The notes: a model not told the origin generated them from the sequence alone. DNA of 15,632 bases from Zoogloeaceae bacterium (GCA_031290955.1 JAISLJ010000035.1:1-15632); one strand, 5' to 3'; numbered from the stretch's first letter, positions 7,111-13,357 are shown. A program made the numbers and translations.

Positions 7111-7218
7111 CATTCTACCTGAATCCTGCGTTCAGGGGGCAGGGGATTGCCATCCGCACAGGGCAATCGCACTGGATCCCCTTTGGTTCTGGCATGGAAT
7201 TTGCACAAAGGTAGAATG
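7111..7218. repeat. Nested inverted repeats in the dapA/tatD divergent control region
   Basis: CATTCTACCT (7111-7120) and AGGTAGAATG (7209-7218) form an exact 10-base inverted repeat. Each arm carries a -10-like TAGAAT reading outward, one toward dapA and one toward the TatD gene. Inside are AGGGGAT/ATCCCCT (7141-7147, 7176-7182) and GATTGCC/GGCAATC (7145-7151, 7162-7168). Their left arms overlap, so the two stems partly compete. No good -35 boxes are seen. It could be a shared operator, or a small palindromic insertion. Confidence 0.45.
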
Positions 7219-7249
7219 AAAAAAGAATATAGGGCGCTTGCCCGAGACA

Positions 7250-7294
7250 GGGCCGAAGGCCCGTGGCAATTTATACTCCTTTCCGCAGGAGAAC
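7250..7294 (+). repeat. Dispersed intergenic repeat, copy 2
   Basis: This matches 1908-1953 with a few substitutions and one missing T. It contains GGGCC-GAA-GGCCC, a small hairpin. It lies in the leader region of the TatD gene, 64 bases before its start codon. Confidence 0.7.
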
Positions 7295-7357
7295 GTCATT
7301 TGCGGCGCATCCGCGGAATCCCCGGAACTTCGGGACAATCGCACGGAAGACTTTCTC

Positions 7358-8185
7358 ATGGTTTGTAAAAAAAACTGCCGTCCGCAGGACTGGATTGACA
7401 GTCATTGCCATCTGGATGCGCTGGCGTTTGCGGCGGATCGGGGGGATGTCTGGCGGGCGGCGGGGGAGGCGGGAGTGCGGGTAGCGTTTGTACCGGCGGT
7501 GTCGCTTGCGAATTGCGCGGATGTTGCCGCCTGCTGCGCCCGCTTTTCCCGGCCGGAGGCGCGTCTTTTCCCGGCCTGGGGCATCCATCCGCTTTTTGTC
7601 ATGACGGCACGGGAGGAAGACCTGATCGGGCTTGCCCGGCGCATCGAGGCTGAGCGGCCGCTGGCGATGGGCGAAATCGGGCTGGACGGCATGGCGCGGG
7701 ATGTGGATTTTGCGCGTCAGGAATTTTTCTTCGCGGCGCAGCTCAAACTCGCCCGGGAATTCGATCTCCCCGTGCTCTTGCATGCCCGCCATGCGGTGGA
7801 TGCAACACTGAAACACCTGCGCCGTATCCGAGTGCGGGGGGGCATCGCGCACGCCTTCAACGGCAGCCGCCAGCAGGCGGAAGCATTCCTGGCACTTGGA
7901 TTCAGGCTGGGTTTTGGCGGGGCGATGACCTATCCCGGCAGTACCCGGATTCGCCGCCTGGCCCACGAACTGCCGGAAGAAGCCCTGGCGCTCGAAACCG
8001 ATGCCCCGGATATTCCGCCCGTCTGGCGGCGCGGTCAGCGCAACAGCCCGACGGAACTCCCCGCCATTGCCCGTGTCCTCGCCGAACTGCGCGCTATGCC
8101 GGAAGCAACACTTGCCGCCCGCCTCAGGGAAAACCTGCAAACAATCTTCCCCATTTTGCGGACTGTCGCATCCCTGACGATTTGA
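7358..8185 (+). CDS. TatD family metal-dependent hydrolase (YjjV-like)
   Basis: A 275-residue TIM-barrel amidohydrolase of the TatD group, whose members are metal-dependent deoxyribonucleases. HxH is at residues 16-18 (DSHCHLD), the metal-bridging Glu in GEIGLDG (about 105), His in LLHARHA (about 143) and IAHAFNGS (about 165), and Asp in LETDAPDIPP (about 215). The TDAPDIP variant resembles E. coli YjjV more than TatD itself. ATG 7358 is chosen for GGAAGA about 8 bases upstream and for the family N-terminus; the longer frame beginning at 7238 only adds translated repeat sequence. It has no operon partner and converges with the membrane-protein operon ending at 8348. Confidence 0.9.
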   Translation: MVCKKNCRPQDWIDSHCHLDALAFAADRGDVWRAAGEAGVRVAFVPAVSLANCADVAACCARFSRPEARLFPAWGIHPLFVMTAREEDLIGLARRIEAERPLAMGEIGLDGMARDVDFARQEFFFAAQLKLAREFDLPVLLHARHAVDATLKHLRRIRVRGGIAHAFNGSRQQAEAFLALGFRLGFGGAMTYPGSTRIRRLAHELPEEALALETDAPDIPPVWRRGQRNSPTELPAIARVLAELRAMPEATLAARLRENLQTIFPILRTVASLTI

Positions 8186-8306
8186 TCCAATTTTCACGCT
8201 GGCCTCTGTTTTTGCGTGCGGTGTTACGGGAAGTGATAGATAGATTCTCAAAAAGCCACATGTTTATTCTGCCTATGGCGAGTTTTTTGCGGGCGGACAT
8301 TACTCC

Positions 8307-8335
8307 TTCTCTACCGTCGCTTTCGACGGAGAGAA
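8307..8335. repeat. Hairpin between convergent genes
   Basis: CCGTCG-CTTT-CGACGG (8314-8329) is extended by TTCTCT (8307-8312) pairing with AGAGAA (8330-8335), with one bulged A: 12 base pairs in all. It sits between the TatD gene and the convergent operon ending at 8348, where a bidirectional 3'-end structure would be expected. Neither strand has a T-tract after the stem, so it is not called an intrinsic terminator. Confidence 0.55.
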
Positions 8336-8347
8336 TAAAGGATTGTG

Positions 8348-8908
8348 TTATGGCGAGGGCCGTGCTTTTTTGCGTTCTTCGTCAAGGCGGCGCTGGAGTT
8401 CCGTGTAGAGATCGGGCGGAGGGTAGTCTGGGTCGTGCTTTGATGGCACTCGCCAGAAAGAATAACGGTAGGGAGTGGCTTCGGGAAAGTCCAGGGTGGC
8501 GGCAAGTCTTTTTCCCGGTTTGTGCAGACGCAGGATCGTCTTCACAGTGACCCTGTCGCTTTCATCCAGCGGCGAAAATTCATAGTCGACTACGGCGATG
8601 TGGGAAAAGGGCAACCTTTCCGAGACTCTCGCCGCAATGTGTTCGACCAAGAGGGCGTCGCCGCAATCGAACAATCGGTTTGGAACCCGGACTTTTTCCC
8701 GGCAGCGGTCAAGCAGATTCATCAGGAATCCCAAGGTGAAAACGAGCGGGATAAACCACCAGTATTTCCATTCTCCCGAGAAGGAAATCACCAAGAATGC
8801 GCCTGCCGCGGCGATCGTTCCGGCATTTTTTTCAATTCGGGATGGGACTTTTTCATAGAGCAGCTTTTGCTGTCCGGCAAAGGATTGCGCGGAGGAATGG
8901 TTTGCCAT
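8348..8908 (-). CDS. Small membrane protein, tandem paralogue A (unknown function)
   Basis: A 186-residue protein I do not recognise as a named family. An N-terminal stretch (LLYEKVPSRIEK) precedes two hydrophobic segments at about residues 30-46 and 50-66 (WWFIPLVFTLGFLMNLL). A soluble region follows (VPNRLFDCGDALLVEHIAAR, then LPFSHIAVVDYEFS), whose strand pattern suggests a bacterial PH-like fold, by inference only. The tail is a charged helix (LYTELQRRLDEERKKAR). It is roughly 70% identical over much of its length to the gene at 8957-9586 and more distantly related to 9633-10382. ATG 8908 has AAAGG upstream. It is the last gene of the run from 13025. Confidence 0.8.
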   Translation of the reverse strand: MANHSSAQSFAGQQKLLYEKVPSRIEKNAGTIAAAGAFLVISFSGEWKYWWFIPLVFTLGFLMNLLDRCREKVRVPNRLFDCGDALLVEHIAARVSERLPFSHIAVVDYEFSPLDESDRVTVKTILRLHKPGKRLAATLDFPEATPYRYSFWRVPSKHDPDYPPPDLYTELQRRLDEERKKARPSP

Positions 8909-8956
8909 TTTTGCACCTTTCAGAAAAATGAATCATGTTGGAAAATTTGCGCAACG

Positions 8957-9586
8957 TCATGGCGATGGCCGCCGCGCCTTTTTGCGTTCCTCATCAAGGC
9001 GACGCTGGAGTTCTGTGTAGAGGGCAGGCGGGGGATAGCTGTGCTTCGATAGTCGCCATTGCCAGAAAGGATGATGATGGGGAGAGTCTTCGGGAAATTC
9101 CAGGGTGGCGGCGAGCCTTTTTCCCGGTTTGCGCAGACGCAGGATCGTCGTCGCAGCGACCATATCTCTCTCATTTCGCGGCAAAGAAAATTCATAATCG
9201 ACTGCGGCAATGTGGGAAAAGGGCAGACTTTCCGAAACTCTTGCCGCAATGTGTTCGACCAAAAGGGCGTTACCGCAGTCAAACAATCGGTTTGGAACCC
9301 GGACTTTTCCCCGGCAGCGGTCAAACAGATTGATCAGGAAGCCCAGGGTGAAAGCGAGCGGGATGAGCCACCAGCGTTCCCATTCTTCCGAGGAAGGAAT
9401 CACGCTAAGTTTAACGTAGCTGGCTCCGCCAGTCCACCAGCGTTCCCATTCTTCCGAGGAAGCAATCACCAGGAACGTGCCTGCCGCGAAGAGCAGCCCG
9501 AGATGTCTTTCAGTTCGGGAGGGGATGTTTTCATAAAGCAGTTTTTTCTGTCCGGCGCGGGACTGTGCAGGAAGATGGTTTGCCAT
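8957..9586 (-). CDS. Small membrane protein, tandem paralogue B (unknown function)
   Basis: A 209-residue close relative of paralogue A, with the same start MANH, the same membrane hairpin and the same VPNRLFDCGNALLVEHIAAR block. The main difference is a 22-residue in-frame insertion between the two hydrophobic segments, where SSEEWERWW occurs twice, separated by TGGASYVKLSVIP. At DNA level this is a 66-bp tandem duplication carrying palindromes (9368-9469). ATG 9586 has AGAGGA upstream, and the gap to paralogue A is 48 bases. Near-identical sequence blocks in A and B, for instance around 8660-8700 and 9265-9305, point to a recent duplication. Function is unknown; it is likely an inner-membrane protein with a cytoplasmic domain. 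Confidence 0.82.
   Translation of the reverse strand: MANHLPAQSRAGQKKLLYENIPSRTERHLGLLFAAGTFLVIASSEEWERWWTGGASYVKLSVIPSSEEWERWWLIPLAFTLGFLINLFDRCRGKVRVPNRLFDCGNALLVEHIAARVSESLPFSHIAAVDYEFSLPRNERDMVAATTILRLRKPGKRLAATLEFPEDSPHHHPFWQWRLSKHSYPPPALYTELQRRLDEERKKARRPSP
9368..9469. repeat. 36-bp direct repeat flanking a palindromic insert inside paralogue B
   Basis: Bases 9368-9403 and 9434-9469 are identical except for one position (period 66 bp). The 30 bases between them consist of two adjacent palindromes: GCTAAGTTTAACGTAGC (9404-9420, one mismatched pair) and CTGGC-TCC-GCCAG (9420-9432). The reading frame is preserved. Paralogue A has only one equivalent of the flanking repeat and lacks the insert. 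Confidence 0.85.
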
Positions 9587-9632
9587 TTGTGTTCCTCTCT
9601 GAAATGAATCATGCGGGAAAATTTGCATGGTG

Positions 9633-10382
9633 TTACGGCGAGAGCAGCGCGTTTCGGCGCAGGCGTGCGCCAAGGCTTTCCGCCCAGAACGGCGGCTTGC
9701 TTTCTCTGCTCGTCGGATGGGCTTTGCATTCGAGCATCTGGCCGAATGTGCCCGGTTGCTGGAAGTAGAAGCGGACGATCCAGCAATCGAGGTTCCGGAA
9801 CGAAAAACGCCACCGTTCGCCCGGCGTGTCACGCAGCAGTTCGCCAGTACGAAAAAGGGAAAGCCTGTAATGGGAAAAGAAAGGAAAACCGAAGAAAAAG
9901 CGGACGGTACGCAGGGAAAACACCACCCGGTCAATTTCGGCAAGCGGTATTTGTTCTGTTTTTCCCGCTTTTTCGAGCATCAGGTAATTTCCGCAATCAA
10001 GGAGCCTGTCGATGGGCACGCACTGTTCAAGCCAGTCCATGCCCACACAGAAAATCGTCAGCATACTGGCAATCAGGAAAACAGGAAATATCTCACGCGA
10101 ACCCGTGCAGGCCATGTCGAGAAATAAAAGGAAGAGCAAGGCCAAACCCAGTTTTGTGCGCCGCGAAAATTTTTTCTGCTTCTCGTAGATCACGCCCGGA
10201 GAAATTGGCGATGGCAGGTATGCGCCCGCTGCCGGTTTGTTCGCTGTGCGCATGAGAGTGCCGATGAGGAACAATGGCAACGAATTGCCGATCAGGACAA
10301 TACCAATCACCGAGTATCCGGTAACGGCCAGCAACAGGCCCGTGCCAAACAGGAGAAAGACGATGCAGACAAGGATGCGCAT
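9633..10382 (-). CDS. Multi-pass membrane protein, distant relative of paralogues A/B
   Basis: A 249-residue protein of unknown family. There are four hydrophobic segments: about residues 2-19 and 22-42 (ILVCIVFLLFGTGLLLAVTG onward), then about 78-95 and 100-118 (LGLALLFLLFLDM, VFLIASMLTIFCVGM). The soluble block VPIDRLLDCGNYLMLEKAG then IPLAEIDRVVFSL aligns with VPNRLFDCGDALLVEH and LPFSHIAVVDYEFS of paralogues A and B. It therefore looks like the same membrane-plus-cytoplasmic-domain design with an extra N-terminal membrane hairpin. ATG 10382 is preferred over the in-frame ATG at 10415 because AAAGGA lies about 8 bases upstream. The gap to the YqiJ-like gene upstream is 63 bases. Confidence 0.78.
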   Translation of the reverse strand: MRILVCIVFLLFGTGLLLAVTGYSVIGIVLIGNSLPLFLIGTLMRTANKPAAGAYLPSPISPGVIYEKQKKFSRRTKLGLALLFLLFLDMACTGSREIFPVFLIASMLTIFCVGMDWLEQCVPIDRLLDCGNYLMLEKAGKTEQIPLAEIDRVVFSLRTVRFFFGFPFFSHYRLSLFRTGELLRDTPGERWRFSFRNLDCWIVRFYFQQPGTFGQMLECKAHPTSRESKPPFWAESLGARLRRNALLSP

Positions 10383-10445
10383 TTTTTCATTCCTTTGATC
10401 GGCGCAGGATGACAAGGAGAAAGGCGGTGCGCAGGATCAGCACGT

Positions 10446-11156
10446 TCATTCCCTTGCCTGGATGCGATAGAGTCGCGCCGCCTCGTCGTATTCCATGATG
10501 ATGGCCTTGTCGCCCCGCTTCAGGGGATTGGGTGTTTCAGCGATAACGCGGATGTGGTAGCCCGCGCCGTGCGCCGGAACCTCGGCGCGACCGAATTTCT
10601 CATCCACCGTGCCGGTCAGAATGACGCACTCCTGCCCGACCAGCGAGGCGTTGGAAATGGCATTGTGGGTCACGAAGAGGCGGCGCAGCGGACGCACACA
10701 GAATGCGGTCGGTGGAATGGCGAACGCAAGGGAGGCAAGCAGCAAGACGCTGCCCGCGAGAAAACGCAGGATGTCAGTTGGCACCCAGGCGAGCACCCAG
10801 AGCGCCGCGATACTGCTGATGAGCCAAGCAAACAGCACAAGCAAGCTCGCCACGATAGAAAAGGGCACCCCGCCTAGCCCCAGCGCAACCAAATAACTCG
10901 CAAGCGTACTCACTTGCTCGATATGCGCCTCGCCATCCATGAGATGGTGCGATTCGGAAGTCGGCGCCGCATCACCAGCATCGCCCGCCTCAAGGCTCAT
11001 GTCCACGTCGCCCCCGATCTCCAGATCAAGGTCTGGCCCGCTGTGCTCGAAATCCACGAGGCCGATGATGGCCAAACTCCAGTAGACCAGCACCACGCCC
11101 AAAAGAACGGTATAAACAACGGTCGGATAACTCAAGATGGCGGCAAGAAATTCCAT
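10446..11156 (-). CDS. YqiJ-like inner membrane protein with C-terminal OB-fold domain
   Basis: A 236-residue protein resembling E. coli YqiJ, an NfeD-like partner of flotillin (YqiK). One N-terminal membrane segment (about 8-30, VVYTVLLGVVLVYWSLAIIG) is followed by an acidic Asp/Glu-rich loop (about 35-75). Two more hydrophobic segments lie at about 85-118 and 124-146. The OB-like domain (about 160-236) runs through SLVGQECVILTGTVDEKFG to the end, including LKRGDKAIIMEYDEAARLYR, the usual NfeD/YqiJ ending. ATG 11156 has AAGGAG 7-12 bases upstream; longer in-frame extensions are rejected. It follows the RHH-like gene by 37 bases. No flotillin gene follows, which is unusual for this family. 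Confidence 0.83.
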   Translation of the reverse strand: MEFLAAILSYPTVVYTVLLGVVLVYWSLAIIGLVDFEHSGPDLDLEIGGDVDMSLEAGDAGDAAPTSESHHLMDGEAHIEQVSTLASYLVALGLGGVPFSIVASLLVLFAWLISSIAALWVLAWVPTDILRFLAGSVLLLASLAFAIPPTAFCVRPLRRLFVTHNAISNASLVGQECVILTGTVDEKFGRAEVPAHGAGYHIRVIAETPNPLKRGDKAIIMEYDEAARLYRIQARE

Positions 11157-11193
11157 ATCTTTCTCCTTGGCACGAAAAGCGCGGGGAAGCGCC

Positions 11194-11535
11194 TCATTTT
11201 TGTTCCCGGGCGAAATCGATGAGTTCCTGCGTAACACGCTCCTTGATTGCCAGACGCTCTGTCTTGTCCAATCCGTAGCGTTGCCCCAGGGTTTCATAGT
11301 CACCCTGCGTCAGGGTGACGGTGAGCCGCGGGCGCTTGGGACGGCGGCTCACCAGCAGGTCCAGAATGCGGCGGATCTGGTCAGAGTTGGAAAGGTTATT
11401 CTCGAAGGCGGCGCGGCGCACCGCCTCCAGGACTTTCGCCTCCACATCAAAGGCCACCTGCACCGCGCGCAAGGCCGCGTCCGAACCTTGCCAGCGCGGC
11501 GGCTTCGGGAGAACAGGTTTGGTCTCGTCGCTCAT
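11194..11535 (-). CDS. Protein with two ribbon-helix-helix-like units (possible regulator)
   Basis: A 113-residue soluble protein of no family I can name. It appears to contain two beta-helix-helix units. The first is VQVAFDV, then EAKVLEAVRRAAFENNLS, then NSDQIRRILDLLV (about residues 25-62). The second is RLTVTLT, then QGDYETLGQRYGLD, then KTERLAIKERVTQELIDFA (about 70-109). That is the ribbon-helix-helix (CopG/Arc) order twice in one chain. DNA binding is inference from pattern only. Its ATG overlaps the pspA stop as ATGA, so translation is coupled to PspA. A basic linker (SRRPKRPR) joins the two units. Confidence 0.7.
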   Translation of the reverse strand: MSDETKPVLPKPPRWQGSDAALRAVQVAFDVEAKVLEAVRRAAFENNLSNSDQIRRILDLLVSRRPKRPRLTVTLTQGDYETLGQRYGLDKTERLAIKERVTQELIDFAREQK

Positions 11536-12284
11536 GCCTTGGCTTCCGTGCTTGTTGCTGTGTCCGCGGCTGTGTCCACGACTTCGGCGGCCTTCTTTTC
11601 ACGGCGGGCGCGCAGGCGTTCCAGTACTTTTTCCTTGCGATGGGCGTCCTCGCCGATGCCCGCCTCCTTCAGGCGCTCTTCCAGCGCCCGTGTGCCCAGT
11701 TCGCGGTCCAGCGTTTCGGCAGCGTTCATGCGGTCGGTCAGGTCCTCGTGGCGCTTCTTGATGCGCTCCAGCGATTCCCGGGCGCTCATCAGCTTCGAGC
11801 CGGAAGCACCGATGCTATCGGAGATGGTTTGCGTGGCCTTGTAGACGCTCTCCGTGGTCTTGGCCATCTGCACCTCGCGCTCATGCTCGCGCACCTTCGC
11901 CTCCGAAGCCTTGATGAGTTCCTTCAGGCGATTGGCCTGCACCGCGTATTCGGCATGCAGTTGCGTTTGCTTTTCCAGCTCGGCTTCCTGCTCGGCCACC
12001 TTGGCGGCGACTTCCTCGGCTAGGCTTTCCTTTTCCTTGTCCAAGGCTTCAAGGGTGAGATTTTCCAGGCGCGTGACCTCGGCGCGGACGCGCTCGATCT
12101 CGCGGGCGCTCTGCATCTCCTTCGCCATGACGCCGGTCAGGTCGCTTTTCGCCTGGGCGATGGCATCCCGCGCTTCGCGGATCTCCTGCTCGTAGATGCG
12201 CACGCCGTTGGCGTCGACGATGCTCTCGCCCAGTTCGCGGGCGCTCCCCTTGATGAGGGTGGCGATTTTTCCAATGACACTCAT
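11532..12284 (-). CDS. pspA: PspA/IM30 family protein (YjfJ-like)
   Basis: A 250-residue member of the PspA/IM30/Vipp1 (ESCRT-III-like) family, which assembles on stressed inner membranes and maintains their integrity. The N-terminus MSVIGKIATLIKGSARELGE can form the membrane-binding amphipathic helix. Residues 25-215 are almost wholly heptad-rich helix (coiled coil), and the last 15 residues are an Ala/Thr/Glu tail. A neighbouring DUF2170 gene makes it closer to E. coli YjfJ than to PspA of pspABCDE; no pspF, pspB or pspC is seen. ATG 12284 has AAGGAG about 7-12 bases upstream, and its stop overlaps the next start. Confidence 0.87.
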   Translation of the reverse strand: MSVIGKIATLIKGSARELGESIVDANGVRIYEQEIREARDAIAQAKSDLTGVMAKEMQSAREIERVRAEVTRLENLTLEALDKEKESLAEEVAAKVAEQEAELEKQTQLHAEYAVQANRLKELIKASEAKVREHEREVQMAKTTESVYKATQTISDSIGASGSKLMSARESLERIKKRHEDLTDRMNAAETLDRELGTRALEERLKEAGIGEDAHRKEKVLERLRARREKKAAEVVDTAADTATSTEAKA

Positions 12285-12297
12285 GGTTTGACTCCTT

Positions 12298-12597
12298 TCA
12301 TTGTCCGTCCAGCAAATAACCAAAAACTTCCTTCGTCGCCGTGAGGGCGGCGTCGCCCACTTCCAGCACCGCGTCACCGATGCCCCCCAGCAGGGAGGAT
12401 TCCGTGGCGACATTCTGCGGGCCGGAGGATGCGCAGGGGAGCGCAGCCCGGCGTCCGGCAACATCCAGCGCGCCCTGCAAAGCCGTATCCGCGATGACGC
12501 TGCCGTGTTCCGCCTTCTTGCGGGTCTTTTCCGCCTCACGCGCTGATTTCGTTCGCGCCGTGCCCAGAAGGGCGGCGCTTGCGATGTGCGATTCCAT
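12298..12597 (-). CDS. Small 99-aa protein between DUF2170 and PspA genes (unknown)
   Basis: I do not recognise this family. The first half is basic and helical (TARTKSAREAEKTRKKAEHG). The C-terminus is an amphipathic stretch ending in VFGYLLDGQ (SSLLGGIGDAVLEVGDAALT just before). Two starts are possible. ATG 12615 overlaps the upstream stop as ATGA. ATG 12597 has a near-perfect AAGGAGGAAAGC in front and is preferred. It lies 14 bases from the DUF2170 gene by this choice and 13 bases from pspA, so it is firmly inside the operon. The hydrophobic C-terminal helix could associate with membrane or with PspA, but that is speculation. Confidence 0.7.
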   Translation of the reverse strand: MESHIASAALLGTARTKSAREAEKTRKKAEHGSVIADTALQGALDVAGRRAALPCASSGPQNVATESSLLGGIGDAVLEVGDAALTATKEVFGYLLDGQ

Positions 12598-12611
12598 GCT
12601 TTCCTCCTTTT

Positions 12612-13025
12612 TCATCGCAGATATTCCGCCAATGCCTCCAGGGCATCAAGCGCGTTGTCGCTCAGGGCAACCACATCGCTGACGATGTCCTCGACACGGG
12701 CATCGCGGGCAAGCGCGCCGAAGAGCACATGATGTCCCTCGACCCGCCCGAACGAGGAAAGCGGGATCGACGGGTTCAGATCCATCATGAGTTCTAGGAG
12801 CGAAAGCCGCTTCTCGGGGATGATTTCCTCATCCCGCCACAGGTAACAGATGCACAAAATCTGCGCGTCGGAAGCCGTGACGAAGATTGGCAACTCCTCG
12901 CGCCCGCCGACGACCACCTGCACCACCGGAATCCCGCCGGGAATCGGTTGCAGGCTGACCGGCGCGCCCAGCCGCGCGCTGGTCAATTCGTCCAGGCCTT
13001 CGAGCTGTTGTTGCAGGGACTGCAT
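12612..13025 (-). CDS. DUF2170 family protein (YjfI-like)
   Basis: A 137-residue cytosolic protein resembling E. coli YjfI (DUF2170), which is encoded next to the PspA-like YjfJ. Visible family-type features are ELPIFVTASDAQILCICYLW (about 44-63), then LLELMMDLNPSIPLSSFGRVEGHHVLFGALA (here split as LLELMMDLNPSIPLSSFG and VEGHHVLFGALA), then VEDIVSDVVALSDNALDALE. Molecular function is unknown. ATG 13025 is chosen for AAGGAG 7-12 bases upstream, over an in-frame ATG at 13061. It is the first gene of the eight-gene minus-strand run, with a promoter candidate about 90 bases upstream. Confidence 0.82.
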   Translation of the reverse strand: MQSLQQQLEGLDELTSARLGAPVSLQPIPGGIPVVQVVVGGREELPIFVTASDAQILCICYLWRDEEIIPEKRLSLLELMMDLNPSIPLSSFGRVEGHHVLFGALARDARVEDIVSDVVALSDNALDALEALAEYLR

Positions 13026-13114
13026 GTTTTTCTCCTTACCAAAAAGTGTTGAACCGCGCATGTCCAGCGACCAGGATATGACCGCAAGAACCGTTGAATT
13101 TCACAGGCGGGTTC

Positions 13115-13144
13115 ATTTTAGACGATCAGGCATGAAATGTCCAA
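13115..13144 (-). promoter_or_regulatory. Candidate sigma-70 promoter for the DUF2170-pspA operon
   Basis: On the minus strand TAAAAT (complement of 13115-13120) is a 5-of-6 match to the -10 box. TTGGAC (complement of 13139-13144) is a weak -35, with an 18-base spacer. The predicted start is near 13108, giving a leader of about 83 bases before ATG 13025. It begins 16 bases from the transposase remnant. No sigma-54 site of the PspF type was found. Confidence 0.4.
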
Positions 13145-13159
13145 ACATTCCTCGTCCGT

Positions 13160-13307
13160 TGTAGCGAGCTTCCTATCTGTCCACCTTTGTAGCGCGATAG
13201 TTGTCCGGTCGTCATAGTATCTCCCTGGCAACCTTCGCATGACTCGCGCCCTCTTTTTTGGCCGCAAGTATCCTTTTCCTCAGATCATTCGATAGCGGCG
13301 CCGACAT
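13160..13307 (-). mobile_element. IS630-type transposase, truncated and frameshifted 5' remnant (copy B)
   Basis: From ATG 13307 (with AAAGGAGG upstream) the minus strand reads MSAPLSNDLRKRILAAKKEG then ASHAKVAREIL and stops at 13212. This is the start of an IS630-type transposase helix-turn-helix domain (pattern S-x-DLR-x-R-I, A, G, A-x-VAR). The continuing HTH (DDRTTIALQRWTDRKLAT) is in another frame, so there is a frameshift near 13212-13218. Similarity ends at 13160. Bases 13160-13228 are the exact inverse of 48-116. The catalytic DDE domain is absent. Bases 13308-13357 probably hold the element's left end, which interrupts traC. Confidence 0.7.
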
Positions 13308-13357
13308 CTCTTCCTCCTTTCTCTTCCTACCCTGTATTATGCGCCTCGTTTTATTAA

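Noticed and set aside
5024..7219. Long open frame of 731 codons on the plus strand opposite bamC and dapA
   Set aside because: It is antisense to two clearly recognised genes, has no family motifs, and arises from GC-biased third positions of the real genes.
7238..7357. N-terminal extension of the TatD-family gene to 7238
   Set aside because: The extra 40 residues translate the dispersed repeat at 7250-7294, while ATG 7358 has a good ribosome binding site and gives the family N-terminus.
11157..11303. N-terminal extension of the YqiJ-like gene to 11303
   Set aside because: It overlaps the RHH-like gene and lacks a ribosome binding site; ATG 11156 has a strong AAGGAG.
13121..13145. Sigma-54 (PspF-type) promoter upstream of the DUF2170-pspA operon
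   Set aside because: On the minus strand GG and GC in TGGACATTTCATGC are 9 bases apart instead of 10 and the flanks do not match; a sigma-70-like pair fits better.
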